A DNA stretch of 64,000 bases from Heliocidaris erythrogramma. Lineage: Eukaryota; Echinodermata; Echinoidea; Camarodonta; Echinometridae. The position numbers were made by a program, and so were the translations under genes. A model generated the notes under the pieces. The model searched no databases. It was not told the DNA's origin and saw nothing but the letters and a program-made list of their open reading frames with translations. Positions 45,223-56,898 of the stretch are shown piece by piece. Every line of letters starts with the position of its first letter. Positions within the stretch are counted from its first letter, which is position 1. The DNA lies in assembly GCA_025617745.1 (NCBI GenBank), contig CM046864.1, positions 24,097,152-24,161,151 on the forward strand, written 5' to 3'.

Positions 45223-45390
45223 ATTTTTTTTCTTCTCCTTCTTCTTCTTCTTCTTCTTCTTCTTCTTCTTCTTCTTCTTCTTCTTCTTCTTCTTTTCTTC
45301 TTCTTCTTTTCTTCTTCTTCTTCTTCTGCTTTTCTTCATTTTCTCTTTTTCTTTTCTTTCTTTCTTCTTCTTCTCTTTCGTCTTTTTCGT
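45223..45390 (+). repeat. CTT trinucleotide repeat
   Basis: About 20 near-perfect TTC units from 45236, grading into interrupted TTC/TTTC sequence. The poly-Phe, poly-Ser and poly-Lys ORFs are artefacts. Confidence 0.95.
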
Positions 45391-45459
45391 TTCTTTACTC
45401 CACATTCTGAGCTTTGCTTTATAAATCTGATACTTCTAGTCCGTCTCCCCTTTTTATTG

Positions 45460-45715
45460 CATCCCAATCAGAATTACTCTATACGGGGGCCTAATCATTT
45501 ACAAGCAATGCTTTTTATTTAGGCTCCCCACATTTTACATTTTTGTTACTTCTTTTGCCAGTCGTTTATACATTTCTCAAAATTTCTACCTATTTACTGT
45601 ACATTATACTTGATCTGAGTTCTTTTGAAATTGACAATTATGCTTGTAAAATAACTTCTGAAATATTGTTTTCATGTAAATATGGAATGTGGAACAAATA
45701 AACTTCAAACTTCAT
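45460..45715 (+). mobile_element. Possible 3' tail of a non-LTR retrotransposon
   Basis: The sequence ends ATGTGGAACAAATAAACTTC, then AAACTTC, following a T-rich stretch with TTTGTTAC and GTACATTATACTTGATCTG. The form resembles CR1/L2 3' ends in marine invertebrates (pattern recognition, no search). No coding part is present. Confidence 0.3.
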
Positions 45716-45719
45716 TCCT

Positions 45720-46720
45720 CCTTTGCACCCCTCAAAATTCCTTCTTGAATTTCGATATGACCAGTTTTGAAAGGATATAGGTCAATGAACTATCCAAATT
45801 TTCGAAACCATATATCGAACCCACGCTCCCACCGTTATTATGATAATTTTATTTTATTTTACTATTTTTTTTCACAGTGCTCTCAGAAAGTATGTGTTAC
45901 TTTTTCGATACTGTATAAATCTTTTGGGCATTTCTGAGCGCAATTACCAACGAACTGTTCCACCCCACTCCACCCTCTATGTTTATATTCATTGGTATCA
46001 ATGAACGCTGTTATGAGGGCAGTTTACGACTCCAGGGGTACATTCTTGCACCCCTGGCACGGGAGTAGTCATCGAAGCCCTCGTTTCCGTGTTTGTCACT
46101 GTCATTAATGTCAAAAATTGTCATATTCAGACATGTTGGCGCGATTGTTAAATATCTAAATCATTTAAACATGGATTCATGTAGTCTGTTTGGTAACAGG
46201 CCGTTAAAAGTTCATGACACAATCATCTATGTTGGAGGAGGAATGTTCCTATTTCCGTTGTCATAATTTATTATGCGGAGATTAAGTTGATTTCCCCTCC
46301 GCGCTTTTTTTTCTGTGTAATTAAATACAACTGAACAATTTTGACTAACGAGTAAAAAATATATATATACTCGTTACTTTATTCCTAAGTGGGAACGATT
46401 TGCACATAGAGGACGGCGATTTATTGTCACGATGGGAGGGGGAGGGGTGGCGCGACATTCGAAAGGGCTTAGCGACCATGCGATGAAGAGTCGGGAACAC
46501 CCTAGGAGCTGAGCGGTTGAATGGCCTCACATACCACAGTGCCCTCAAATTATCCATAAAATGATCCATACATATCCTCTGATTTGAAATAAATAGTCCA
46601 GATGTCAGGCCATCACGTCCATCAAAAAGTAAATGTGTCGTCTGCCGCATATTTCACTTTTATCGAAATATAAACACGGATGTGCCAGGAATAATACCCC
46701 AGTCACACTGGCGAGACCAA
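45720..46720. other. Unassigned sequence
   Basis: No gene recognised. A 101-codon minus-strand open frame (46345-46650) has no domain features. Confidence 0.3.
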
Positions 46721-46725
46721 CACCA

Positions 46726-46872
46726 GGGCCCCGTTACATAAAACATGTTATCAATGACAAGTTACAATAACTGTTATAAGCTATTGAAATCGTAGCATTT
46801 GATTGGCTGTCAGAACATTTGTCGTAGAATTGTGACACTTGTTATCAATAATAGTTTTATGAAACGGGGTCC
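46726..46872. mobile_element. Family B palindromic MITE
   Basis: The ends are GGGCCCCGTTACATAAAACA and TTTTATGAAACGGGGTCC. The inner arms are TGTTATCAATGACAAG and ACTTGTTATCAATAATAG. The core is GCATTTGATTGGCTGTCAGA, the most diverged core in the window. Confidence 0.75.
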
Positions 46873-47297
46873 AGACCGACAACAAAATACTACATTACAC
46901 CGAATGACCAAGAATCAGTCAGTTTGGAATGGGTGTGGAGTCGGTTTTCGATGTCTCCATTCTGAAGTACTAGTGCTTTAGCCTGTCTTCCAGGCGAATC
47001 TATGGGTTGCCCTTGGAACGAATAGTTGCTTTGGGGTCCCCATAGTTCACTCTTCTTTGTATAAAAGCCCTATCTTTACACCTAGATCATTTGATGTACT
47101 TATTTATTTTTTAGTCTTTCTTTCTACATGAAATCAGTCTACAGTTTGTTTTGTGTTATAAATAGTATTCTAAAATAATGTTAATTATGTAACAATGCTC
47201 TGATAGGGAAACTTACTTTGAGTCTGAAGTATAAAGACTATATAATATCGGTCTTCCCACAGTGACTCTCTTGCACTACTGAAGATGAATGATAGCA

Positions 47298-47544
47298 GTG
47301 GCGTATCCAGGATTTCCCAATAGGGGGGGGGGGCGCCAGGAATTATTGATCGCCGTCATGGGGGAGGGGTCTTTGGAAAATTTTTGCTTCTGAAGATGGG
47401 CTGAGATGCAAAATAGTGCTATATGTGACCAATTTTGAAGCCTATTTAATGAACAATATTTTCAATTGGTATGAGGATTTTTTTTTTACGACGGCCAATA
47501 GGGGGGCGCGCGCCTGTTGCGCCCCCCCCCCCGGATACGCCCCT
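47298..47544. mobile_element. Element with GGCGTATCCAG ends, copy 2
   Basis: The ends are AGTGGCGTATCCAGGATTTC and CCGGATACGCCCCTGG. The interior matches 16035-16312 almost base for base. It lacks about 20 bp (TTTGCTAG-type sequence) near its right side, and its G and C runs differ in length. Confidence 0.75.
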
Positions 47545-47549
47545 GGTTA

Positions 47550-48285
47550 GGGACAGAGAGACAGAAACAGAAACAGAGAGACACGTTTCGAATGTATACA
47601 CAAACATCGAGTAAGATTAGAGGGAGACTAGATAAGATGCATACGAGCCGTAAAGTCTCCACGTTCTATATATTTTTCAACGGTGGCGATTGACAGAAAT
47701 AAGATTTATCCCTTTCTAAATATGAAAACATTTACATATTTATTATTTCCGTTCGATTTATATTCAGCTATTAGTAGCACGATTTTGAGCGTTTGTTGTC
47801 ACATATTCACGTGATTTCTTGTTATATGCGGCCACCAGTAAAAATCCCTTCAACACAGGAAACATTAAATATTTACTTGAATCATGGGAATTATTTTTTT
47901 TACCTGAACTTTGTATGTAAATGTTCAATTACACTAATGTAAAATATACAACATTTCAACACAAATGTGTAAAAGTGAAGTGTTACGATAATGATTTAAG
48001 GAGGAAAGAAACTTTGATGATTATATGATATAGTTTGAATAGTGAATTGTTTTCACTCAACGGATAGCCTCACGCTATATACCGGGCATACCGGGGTGAA
48101 GCTTATGAAGCCATTCAGAAGACAGCGCACGGAGCAAGGGATTTTCCTCAAGTCCCATCTATATCCATCCGTGGCATTCTGAAATCAATATTGAAGGGGT
48201 TTTAGTTGCAAAAGGCGTTGTCTTGATTTATGGTGATATACTTGTCATTTTTGCCGTAATGTTACATCTAAAAATATTATTTAGT
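47550..48285. other. Unassigned AT-rich sequence
   Basis: No gene or recognised repeat. Confidence 0.3.
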
Positions 48286-48288
48286 ATT

Positions 48289-48712
48289 CATGAGAACTGA
48301 AATGGACTTGAAAATTTGATGTCATCGTTTAAGATGATAATATTATGCGCGAATATCTATATTACATCGCAGAAGGGTGCAAGTGCTTGTTTGTTGAATG
48401 TATATCATGCTCGTCGTTTGGTTACGGGAATGAATGCTATGTTCTTCAGTGCAACATGGACTTAATGCCTTATGGTAATTACGTTATCGGTTGAAATGCT
48501 ACCAAATCTGAGTCTCTTTATAACCACGCAGAAGGGTTCAAGTGTAGATGGTGAACTTGAAACATGCAGATCCTTCTGAGTTCATAAAATTGAAAATGGA
48601 CATAATTCCTTATGGCAATGACGTCATCGTTTAAAATGTTATGACATACCGGAGTCTACGCAGAAGGGTTTAAGTGCAGGTATGTTGAATGTGAAACATG
48701 TAGGTTCAGGGA
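48289..48712 (+). repeat. Three-unit diverged tandem repeat
   Basis: Units of about 130-160 bp carry CGCAGAAGGGTTCAAGTG (near 48368, 48528 and 48659) and CTTATGGCAATGACGTCATC-type sequence (near 48302 partial, 48471 and 48609). Divergence is moderate. Confidence 0.75.
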
Positions 48713-49094
48713 TTAAGGGATGAGGGGGTCGTAAGTCAGGTGTGAGCCCATGAAAGTGCACCTGCCCTACCCAATGACGTCTTATTTCAGTCCAACATCA
48801 CGTGTATATGAATTGTGAGACTTCATCATTTCTTAAAGGCGTCCTCGGGCGACGATGCATACATTTTGAATGAGCGCTTGTCGGAACAAATTTGTCTACA
48901 ACTTCTTCCGTCGGAATTTTCAACCCCGCCAAAAAAGATTTCTTTTCTTTCTTTTGTATTGTTGACTACAAGTTTCAAGCTAGATTGTAGGGCTAACACA
49001 TAAACTCTTCTTAAATTGAAAGTTCATGTTTGGTATTCAGTTCCTTTTCAGCCCATATTATATAGTTGTATAATGTTTCTATGCACTTCCGAAG

Positions 49095-49290
49095 AGTTTG
49101 GGATTATTACCCCAGCTCTAACCTAGCTGCAGTGATAAAGCGCTGAGGCATTCAAGGAAATTGTACCAGTGCCAATTGACTTGACCTGGGTCGATTGTGG
49201 CAAAGGTTGTTTGTGCTTTGGCAGGGATTCGAACCCCTTACTCTGTGATCCACTGACCTTTGACCTATCCTCTAGATCACAACACCTATT
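49095..49290 (-). mobile_element. tRNA-derived SINE-like copy
   Basis: On the minus strand, a tRNA-like head (GTTGTGATCTAGAGGATAGG, then the B-box-like GGGGTTCGAATCCCTGCC) is followed by the body CACTGGTACAATTTCCTTGA, ATGCCTCAGCGCTTTATCAC, and AGCTGGGGTAATAATCCC. This is the best-preserved head in the window. The promoter boxes are intact by eye. Confidence 0.65.
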
Positions 49291-49897
49291 ATTTCTCTGA
49301 AATTTTGGATGCATCTCGAAATTTCTCAGCTCCTTCCGAATCTTTATTTTTGACAAGATGACAGGCCCCCAAAATATGTTAAGAGGTTGAGACACATTCG
49401 AAACTTTGTCACAATTCGTTCTGATCGTAAACTTGCCTGCTTCGAAACATCATTGTCAGGACATTACCCTAATACACTCTAAGAAATGACGACTAAATCC
49501 TGGATACATCTATCCACATTTTGTTTCAAAGTTATCGTAATTGGCAACAAGTATTTGCATTTTAACTGAGCACAGAACTGTCGACAAGTTGGTCGCATAT
49601 ACAAAAGCGCCAGCGTTGGGCATTTGTTGTAACCTGGGCGATATGGGACATAGAAACATTATTAATTTTCTCCATGATCACAGTGCACATATGGTAGAGT
49701 GAAACAGTAGTCAAACTTCATAGTAAAAGATTTCAAGATTTTACATGTTATGGATAGATTAAACGATGAAGTAAAAACGAGAGACAATTCACGGAATCAT
49801 GATCCAAGTATATTTTTGAGAGTTTATCGATAGCCGATATCCTATGGGTATACCGTCAAAATATGAAAAAGTATTTTTTTATGTTCGTCAGTCTTCA

Positions 49898-50562
49898 GGG
49901 CCGTTTCATAAAATGTGTTACCAATAACAACTGCCTCCTTTCTCTGACAATTCACTCTCAGCCAATCAGATGCAAGGATTTCAGTAGCTTATAACAACTA
50001 TTGTAACTTGTTATTAGCTACGTTCATACGGGACTTGTGGTTTCGAAACTTTAAGTTAGTGAAACTTTGAGTTAACGAAACCACGACTCCCTAACCGCAA
50101 CGAGGGTTCACACGAGCCTGAAACAACGAGCTGAAACTACAAGCCGAGCGAGCTTTGTGGTTAACCCCGGAAGTAAATACTACCGATTGTGTGTATAGTA
50201 CACATATACAGATCCTGTGTTCATGATTCGCGCGAAGGGTATGACCTGGAAATTCAACATGAACAGCGAGGTGATCCTTAACCACAAGCTTGCGAAACTT
50301 AAAGTTTATTCCGTTCACGTGGGCCGTAACTTCGAGGGAGGCTCCACGCTGCTCGTGGTTTCGGCCTTAACTACGAGCTCGCTTGTGGTTCTAGAACTAC
50401 AAGTAAACTTAAAGTTTCGAAACCACGAGTCCGTTCATACGGGCTGAAACTACAATATAACTACAAGTTAACTTAAAGTTTTGAAACTACAAGCGAAACT
50501 TAAAGTTTAGCTCCCATCGTGTGAACGTAACTAATGATAACAAGTTTTATGAAACCGGGCCC
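49898..50562. mobile_element. Family B MITE interrupted by another palindromic element
   Basis: The left part (GGGCCGTTTCATAAAATGTG, core CTCAGCCAATCAGATGCAAG, CTTGTTAT) and the right part (ATGATAACAAGTTTTATGAAAC, GGGCCC) rejoin to a normal family B copy. They are separated by about 500 bp at 50016-50533. Confidence 0.8.
50016..50533. mobile_element. Palindromic element nested in a family B MITE
   Basis: The ends GCTACGTTCATACGGGAC and ATCGTGTGAACGTAAC are inverted, with TA on both sides as a possible target duplication. The interior repeats CGAAACTTTAAGTT, AAACTTAAAGTTT and GAAACCACGAG on both strands, so it can fold along much of its length. The overlapping 75-76 codon ORFs on opposite strands are artefacts of this symmetry. 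Confidence 0.75.
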
Positions 50563-50564
50563 AT

Positions 50565-51040
50565 TTACATCTTTGTTGACAGAAACACAGGCAAAGAATT
50601 GTGATGAGAAATCGAGACACATTCGAAACCTTGTCACCGATCGTAAAACCAGTCTCGCGACATCGTCTTAGGACATGACCTACATAGATCTATATTTAGG
50701 ATGCTCCTCTGACGGAAACCAATACCCATTTGTTCTATATGTCACTGGGTTTGCTAACCTACAGGTTAAAAATGATTATAACCCCCTCCCCCAATAAAAT
50801 GTGTTTTGAACCGAGTCTGCCGGAGTATGATGACTACTACCCCACCCCCTCCTCCTCTTCACATTTCTTCCCTCTTTCATCTCATTCCCATTATTTTAAC
50901 CCCCCCCCCCTCCTCCTTCTCCTCCTCTTCCCCTCTCCTCTCTTCTCTACTCTTTTTCATTTCCCTTATTTATGTTATATTCTATTGTACATGTACTATA
51001 TAATGTTCCAGCATATTGTTATAATTCTAGATTATACAAT
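50565..51040. other. Unassigned sequence
   Basis: C/T-rich simple stretches at 50840-50960. No gene recognised. Confidence 0.3.
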
Positions 51041-51043
51041 TGG

Positions 51044-52032
51044 AGGCCTTTCACACTCACTTCTGGACCGCTCCAAGTTAGACCGCTCCAGAGGAACGGT
51101 TCTTGAAGAACGGTTCGTTTGCTTTCACACTCACACGCATTTTTTATGTCTTGAATCGCTCAGCGAGTCAAAGTGGTCTTGTTGCTATGGCAGCTCAGAT
51201 CAGCGGGTCAAATTTTTCGCGCGGAATTCAAACCGTATAATGCGTAAGGTATCAAATCGCTCAATTTATCAAATCACCCATTGATTTCCCGCGAAACACA
51301 CACACTCACTTCCGGTTGAAGTACGCTTTAGGATCGCTTTGCTTTCACACTGCCACGTTGGAGCGGTCTAACTAAGAACCGTTCCTCAAGACCACCTCGC
51401 GAGGTGGTCTTCTGGAGCGCTCCAGAAGAACGCTTCCTGGACCACTTGAGCATTCACACTCACCTGGGAACCGCTCCTGAGGAACCGTTCTTAGAGGCCT
51501 TTCACACTCACTTCTGGACCGCTCCAAGTTAGAGCGCTCCAGAGGAACGGTTCTTGAAGAACGCTTCGTTTGCTTTCACACTCACCGCATTTTTTATGTC
51601 TCGAATCGCTCAACGAGTCAAAGTGGTCTTGTTGCTATGGCAGCTCAGATCAGCGGCTCAAATTTTTCGCGCGGAATTTCAAACCGTATAATGCGCTGTG
51701 CCGCTGCCCGGTCGGTCTGTCGTATCAATGTATCAAATCACCCATTGATTTCCCGCGCCACACACACTCACTTCCGGTTGAAGTACGCTTTAGGATCGCT
51801 TTGCTTTCACACTGACACGTTGGAGCGCTCTAACGAGGAACCGTTCCTCAAGACCACCTCGCGAGGTGGTCTTCTGGAGCACTCCAGAAGTACGCTTCCT
51901 GGACCACTTGAGCATTCACACTCACCTGGGAACCGCTCCAGAGGAACCGTTCTTAGTTAGAGCGCTCTAACGAAGTGAGTGTGAAAGGGCTCTTAGTTAG
52001 AGCGCTCTAACGAAGTGAGTGTGAAAGGCCTC
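51044..52032. mobile_element. Element of about 1 kb with AGGCCTTTCACACTCACTTC ends and an internal tandem duplication
   Basis: The left end AGGCCTTTCACACTCACTTC (51044) and the right end GAAGTGAGTGTGAAAGGCCT are inverted repeats. The left end recurs at 51495, so the body is duplicated with a period of about 451 bp. The right end is also duplicated (about 51957-51991 and 51994-52032). Inside, CACCTCGCGAGGTGG and GGAACCGTTCCTC form local palindromes. The 81-184 codon ORFs run through the duplicated body and are not protein-like. Confidence 0.8.
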
Positions 52033-52064
52033 TTGGTCTCTCTATTTTATTTGATTCTGCATAC

Positions 52065-52395
52065 AAAAAGGGTTAAACTTTACCAGAGTTATGGGTTGAC
52101 CGGTAGCCAACACAAATCTGGTAATTTTTACACCGTTACCTGGGGAGCGTTTCATCAAGTGTCTTGACAGTGAGTTTTACTGACAAGTTTGCTCTCAGCC
52201 AATCAGATGCAAGGATTTCAGGAGCTTATAACAGTTGTCGGTAAAATCACTGAAAAAACGCTTTATGAAACGCTCCCCTGGTTATTTCATACGCATCTTC
52301 TCTAATCAAATGACGAAATTCCTGTTGAACTAATGCGATTATACATGGAAAATAGTTTACACAGAAAATTTTTAACCAGGCGTTTTCTGTGTGTA
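52065..52395 (+). repeat. Repeat unit of about 320 bp carrying a family A MITE, copy 2
   Basis: Matches 25478-25800 on both sides of the MITE (GTTAAACTTTACCAGAGTT; CTGGTTATTTCATACGCATC; TGAACTAATGCGATTATACA). A 17-bp-scale insertion (AATCTGGTAATTTTTAC) distinguishes the left flank. Confidence 0.75.
52139..52281. mobile_element. Family A palindromic MITE inside a larger repeat
   Basis: The ends are CCTGGGGAGCGTTTCATCAA and TTTATGAAACGCTCCCCTGG, with the core CTCAGCCAATCAGATGCAAG in reverse orientation. Confidence 0.85.
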
Positions 52396-52605
52396 TATAG
52401 TTCTTTTTCACGAGCATCATTTTACATAAAATATTATCAAAATACTTTCCCCCTCTTGTTTCTTTGTCTGCACCCCCACCCCCCCCCCCCAAAAAAAAAG
52501 AGAAAGGGTGAAAATATAATCTTTCTTTTGAAATATTTTCTGGTCATGTAGATGAACTGTTCAACCATCTATGATAGAAGAGGTTATTTTTTGTTGTTTA
52601 CTTCA

Positions 52606-53161
52606 GGGCCCCGTCTTATAAAATGTTGCGATTGATTTGAATCGATCGCAACTTGAAATCAATCGCAACTCCTATTTCTTAAGTCCACCGCACGCTATAC
52701 GATCGGTCTGCATAGCATCAAATATGAACATTCAAACACGTAAAATATATTTGATGGAGGTTCTAAAATAATAGTCATATAGATAGTGAAATCTAAATTA
52801 CGGCCAGTTGCGAGCCTTCTAGTACGAAGAAAGGCCAAATCGGCTCCGAATCGCAGTGTAGTCGGAGCAGTCCTACGATTGTCTACGATTTGAAACTGAT
52901 TTGGCCCTTATTCCATGTGGTAGGCTGACAACGCATCAACTTCATAAGTTTGGTATTCATATTATTGTTCAGAACCTGAATCAGGTACATTCTATTCGTC
53001 AAAATACCCATATTAAATGCTATTGCGATTTATTTCCAAAATCGGATTACAGTCGATCGTATAGTATGCGGTGGGCTTTAAGTATAAATTATACACATTT
53101 GCGATTAATTTCAAGTTGCGATCGATTCGAATCAATCGCAACTCTTTATAAGACGGGGCCC
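52606..53161. mobile_element. Palindromic element with GGGCCCCGTCTTATAAA ends, containing a nested palindrome
   Basis: The ends GGGCCCCGTCTTATAAA and TTTATAAGACGGGGCCC are perfect. The inner arms (ATGTTGCGATTGATTTGAAT and ATTCGAATCAATCGCAACT) pair as well. The termini resemble family B (GGGCCCCGTTTCATAAA), but the interior is different. An inner element interrupts it at about 52679-53082. Confidence 0.8.
52679..53082. mobile_element. Nested palindrome with CCACCGCA-type ends
   Basis: The ends CTTAAGTCCACCGCACGCTATACGATCG (left) and CGATCGTATAGTATGCGGTG (right, then GGCTTTAAG) are inverted over about 28 bp. Further in, GAATCGCAGTGTAGTCGG-type sequence is unpaired. The 79-130 codon ORFs across it read both strands of the palindrome. 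Confidence 0.7.
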
Positions 53162-53189
53162 AGGTTAATAAATATCGGTCACTGGCGGT

Positions 53190-54066
53190 ATTGCAATTCT
53201 CTGCAAGCACACGAAATAATAAGAGGTATAGGAATCTCATCTCGGCCTGCATCCTATATGGAGATCTCTCCTCAATTTTATCCCGAGATATAGTCGAAGA
53301 GAATACTATTTTGTTTATTTCAGCTTTTTTTTTTTAAAGTGATATTACAATCCTCTAAAATTACACGAAATACAATGATATAAGCCAAAAGAAGCGTCTC
53401 TTCGACACCGCAAACCTCTATGGAGATTTTAGAGCGCGCATAAACATGATCAGAAATGAAAATACACTTTGGCAGAGGAAAGTGTGATTTTCCTACCTCA
53501 CCCATCCATCCCTTTCCTCTTGATCATTCTGATCATCATCATTTCTGCAGAGACAACAAATGTAAAATATACTATATATAAGATACCATATACCATAAGA
53601 TATATTTTACTTTGAGATCATTTCTAGTCACATAGATTCAATTTCCACCCATAGAAGAGGATATAATACTTGAACTATAAAAATGTACGATTCTCCAAAT
53701 TCACGCGAAATAAGAGCCAAGATTGGTGTCTCTCTGTTATACACTTCATATATATGGATGGAGACTTTGCATAAAGATATCTCTAAACATAGTAAATAAT
53801 GATGAGAATATTATTTTGTTTACTTCAGCTTTTTATAAACCTACATTACAATCCTCCAAAGTCACACGAAATAGGGGAAAAGTCATCTTTCCGTGAAACA
53901 CGCATTACTATACAAACCTCAATGGAGATTTTAGCGCATGCCTAAACATGGTCAGAAATGAAAATACACTTTAGCAGAGGAAAACGTGATTTTCCTACCT
54001 CACCCATCCATCCCACAATCTCTTTCCTCTTGATCGTCATCATCATTTCTGCAGAGACAACAAATA
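53190..54066 (+). repeat. Diverged tandem array with ACACGAAATA and TATGGAGATTTT words
   Basis: Four units start near 53190, 53340, 53690 and 53840 (words TTACAATCCTCCAAA, CACACGAAATA, TATGGAGATTT). The second and fourth are close copies (245 bp, offset about 505 bp) ending CATCATTTCTGCAGAGACAA. It is therefore a two-unit block duplicated once. Confidence 0.75.
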
Positions 54067-54069
54067 TTA

Positions 54070-54870
54070 GAGGGGTTGTTTGACGTCTGGACTAACGACG
54101 AGCACATTGGCTGTCACACGCGATTTAAAGGATTGAACCATGGAATTGAAATTGTTCGAATTGGATTTATTTATCTGCGGTCAAATCCTATATATTCGCT
54201 GCCAACGGGAGTAGTTTAAAGAAAGTCCGCGTTCTGCATTCAGTACTTTATTTCTCTCCTCTTTCTTCTGTTTATTTTTTTTTTTTTTGTTATATTTCTT
54301 TTTCTTGTTTATATATTTTTTGTTTTGTTTTGTTTTTACTTCTTTTCTCCTCCTATCGTGATAGAGTCTTGACAATATTATCATAGTCAGCCTTTACCTG
54401 TTTAAAATTTTGAAGAAACACGGTAAAGTCAATGCATTATGAAAAAGGCCCTTCCCCCCCCCCCCCCTTCCCCCACCAAAAAGAAAAAATAAAATAAAAA
54501 TCTTAGCAGTCTTGTATAGTTTTTGAACATATCCATAGTCAAAACACTACATTATCACATTTTAAATGACAAGTATAATTGAAACAAAGTAATTTAAAAA
54601 ATATTATCAAAGGAATTCTCAATATTTCTTTAGATACGGCCCTTGGCAATTAAAATACAACATGACTCCAGAGGGGTGAGCTATATAGTGTTTATATCTT
54701 TTTTCAATTATAAAATTATTTGTATGTAAGCGATATTATGCCATATACCTCCAGCTCTCTCCATAACCTTTGTATGTAAAATTCAAACGAACACAAATTA
54801 TCAAGGCAATCAGTTGGAAAGGAAATAATTACGAAATGATATTTGAGATTATGTCTTTAATCTGGACTCC
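54070..54870. other. Unassigned AT-rich sequence
   Basis: T-rich and A-rich simple sequence at 54270-54350 and a poly(C) run near 54455. No gene recognised. Confidence 0.3.
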
Positions 54871-55867
54871 TCATACTTTGATGTAGGTCCCCGTGGTCTG
54901 TGGCATGAATGATGTTTGTATCGCTGTTAACATCAACACGAAACTTTGATGACATGCATGCCATACACGATGACAGATCTAACTAACCGTAGCGAGTTTT
55001 GTATCCTTTTCCACTCCAAGCCCCCCTTTTCTACTTCTGTTTTTCATCTCCAACTGCATTTAGGCCTAAATGACTCAACTTTGCTCTCATAAGTATTTTA
55101 CAACGCAAATTTCTCAGCGGGAATTCAGTGAGATTGATCAAACTAACGATGAACACAAGCATTTTGAAAGATACTTCTTACTGTGAAATAGCTACGTTGA
55201 TAAAAGATTGCCTGCCGCTCTCATCAAGTCTTTCGTCTGTTTTTATCATTATCATTATCAATATCATCATATAAAAGATCTAAATCGTGGGTCATATTTT
55301 GTCCGATAACGATATCGATAACGATATTTTTCATTAAAAGTGCACCCTATAGAGCTGCCCTACTATTAACAAACACGAGCATACTCACATGTACTCACTA
55401 TACAGTGCATGTCAAAACAAAGTACACACTTTGAAAATATCCTCCAAAATCATAATTTCACATTATCGATATGAATTTATCTTGTGCAGTTATACCTCAG
55501 GGATGTTGCGTTTCAAACGTTCTTTGTTTATTCACTGTTCCTGCTATGCATTTTTCAATGTAACTCATTGAATTTTGTAATTTGTAAATGACTATTTTGC
55601 ATGGTGAAAAAATAAAACAAACAAACAAATTATGGGAGAGGGTCGGTTTCATCAGATGACACTATAAGCATTGACAGTACTTTACGCTTGAGTGAATACT
55701 GGCTACTTTTGTAAAACTTGCAAAAATTGGTTTGCACAAAAATGCCTCAATCTTGAATTTGATCAAAGTGAGTATGAAGCAGTAAATGCATGTTCTCTGT
55801 TAAGTAACAATAATTCATTTTTAACAATTATCCAAGCCTTAACCCTATACCTAGTAGTGCACACCCA

Positions 55868-56003
55868 CAGTGGTGTATCCAAAAATTGAATGTATCTGGG
55901 CAGCTGCGTAACATCATGAGCAAAGCAAGTTGCACTGATTGTTTTCCTGGGCTTTCAAGAAGAAGCTACACCAGCTTCTCCCAATGGCTGGATACGCCAC
56001 TGC
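55868..56003. mobile_element. Element with AGTGGCGTATCCA ends, copy 3
   Basis: The ends are CAGTGGTGTATCCAAAAATTG and CAATGGCTGGATACGCCACTG. It is only 136 bp and has an interior different from copies 1 and 2. It is located at the inner edge of the left arm of the 55282-57082 inverted repeat. Confidence 0.65.
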
Positions 56004-56898
56004 CCCACCCCACCCCACAACCGCCATCACCATTGCAGGTGGTGTCTTTCCAGCACAAAATGATCTGCATCAATACATATTTTTGCCTGAAGCTTGTTGG
56101 AAAGATTGAATGCAATAACGGGAGGATAATCCTAAAATTTACATATGTTCTTCTTCAAATTTCTTATTCATAGTAAAGGTTACAAAACCCCCTAAAACTA
56201 CGTCTTGTATGACGAATAAGAATTTAAAAGAGAAGGAAATTTATTGATTGAAATAATGTTCTAACATTTCTTCAATCAAACATGTACATGTGAAAGATCT
56301 CATCATACTGTAGAGTGCATCCTCTCGACATATGTTCGAGACAGTAACGCATCCTCAACTGGTTCTGAGAGATGGGGCAAAGAAAGGAACCAAATTTAAT
56401 GTTCAAAACCAGATTTTTTTTTTCGCTCTCTACCTTCTTGAAAATCGAACATTTTACGGGTCCATATTACTGTAATGCATTTCAATTTGCATCCTTTCGA
56501 CATGCTCCAGTCAAACATGGAAGTGTGTGCACAAAGACATAATCTGTATTTTTTCGGCGGGGGGGGGGGGGGGGGGGGGGGTGAGACTGTGCTGCTAGAT
56601 ATAGGATTAATGATTGAATGATTGTTCAAATCAGTTATTGATACTTAACATATAACAAGTAGTTATTGCCTGTTGGGCACTTTGATCAAATTCAAGACTG
56701 AGACATTTTTGCGAGTTTTACAAAAGTAGCCAGTAGTCACTCAAGCGTAAAATATTGTCAGTACTCATAGCGTCATCCGATGGATCAGACCCTCACCCAT
56801 AATTGCATAAGAAAAGGTTTATAATTATATTGATATTGTGAAATTATGATTTCTGAGGATTTTATTTTGATACACACTGTATAGCAGAGTGTACCTTT

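Noticed and set aside
50730-51284. A 184-codon ORF
   Set aside because: It crosses from a C/T-rich stretch into the duplicated element at 51044, and its end is repeated in the second unit. Not protein-like.
52901-53293. A 130-codon ORF
   Set aside because: It lies across the nested palindromes at 52606-53161, with an opposite-strand ORF in the same sequence; symmetry rather than coding explains it.
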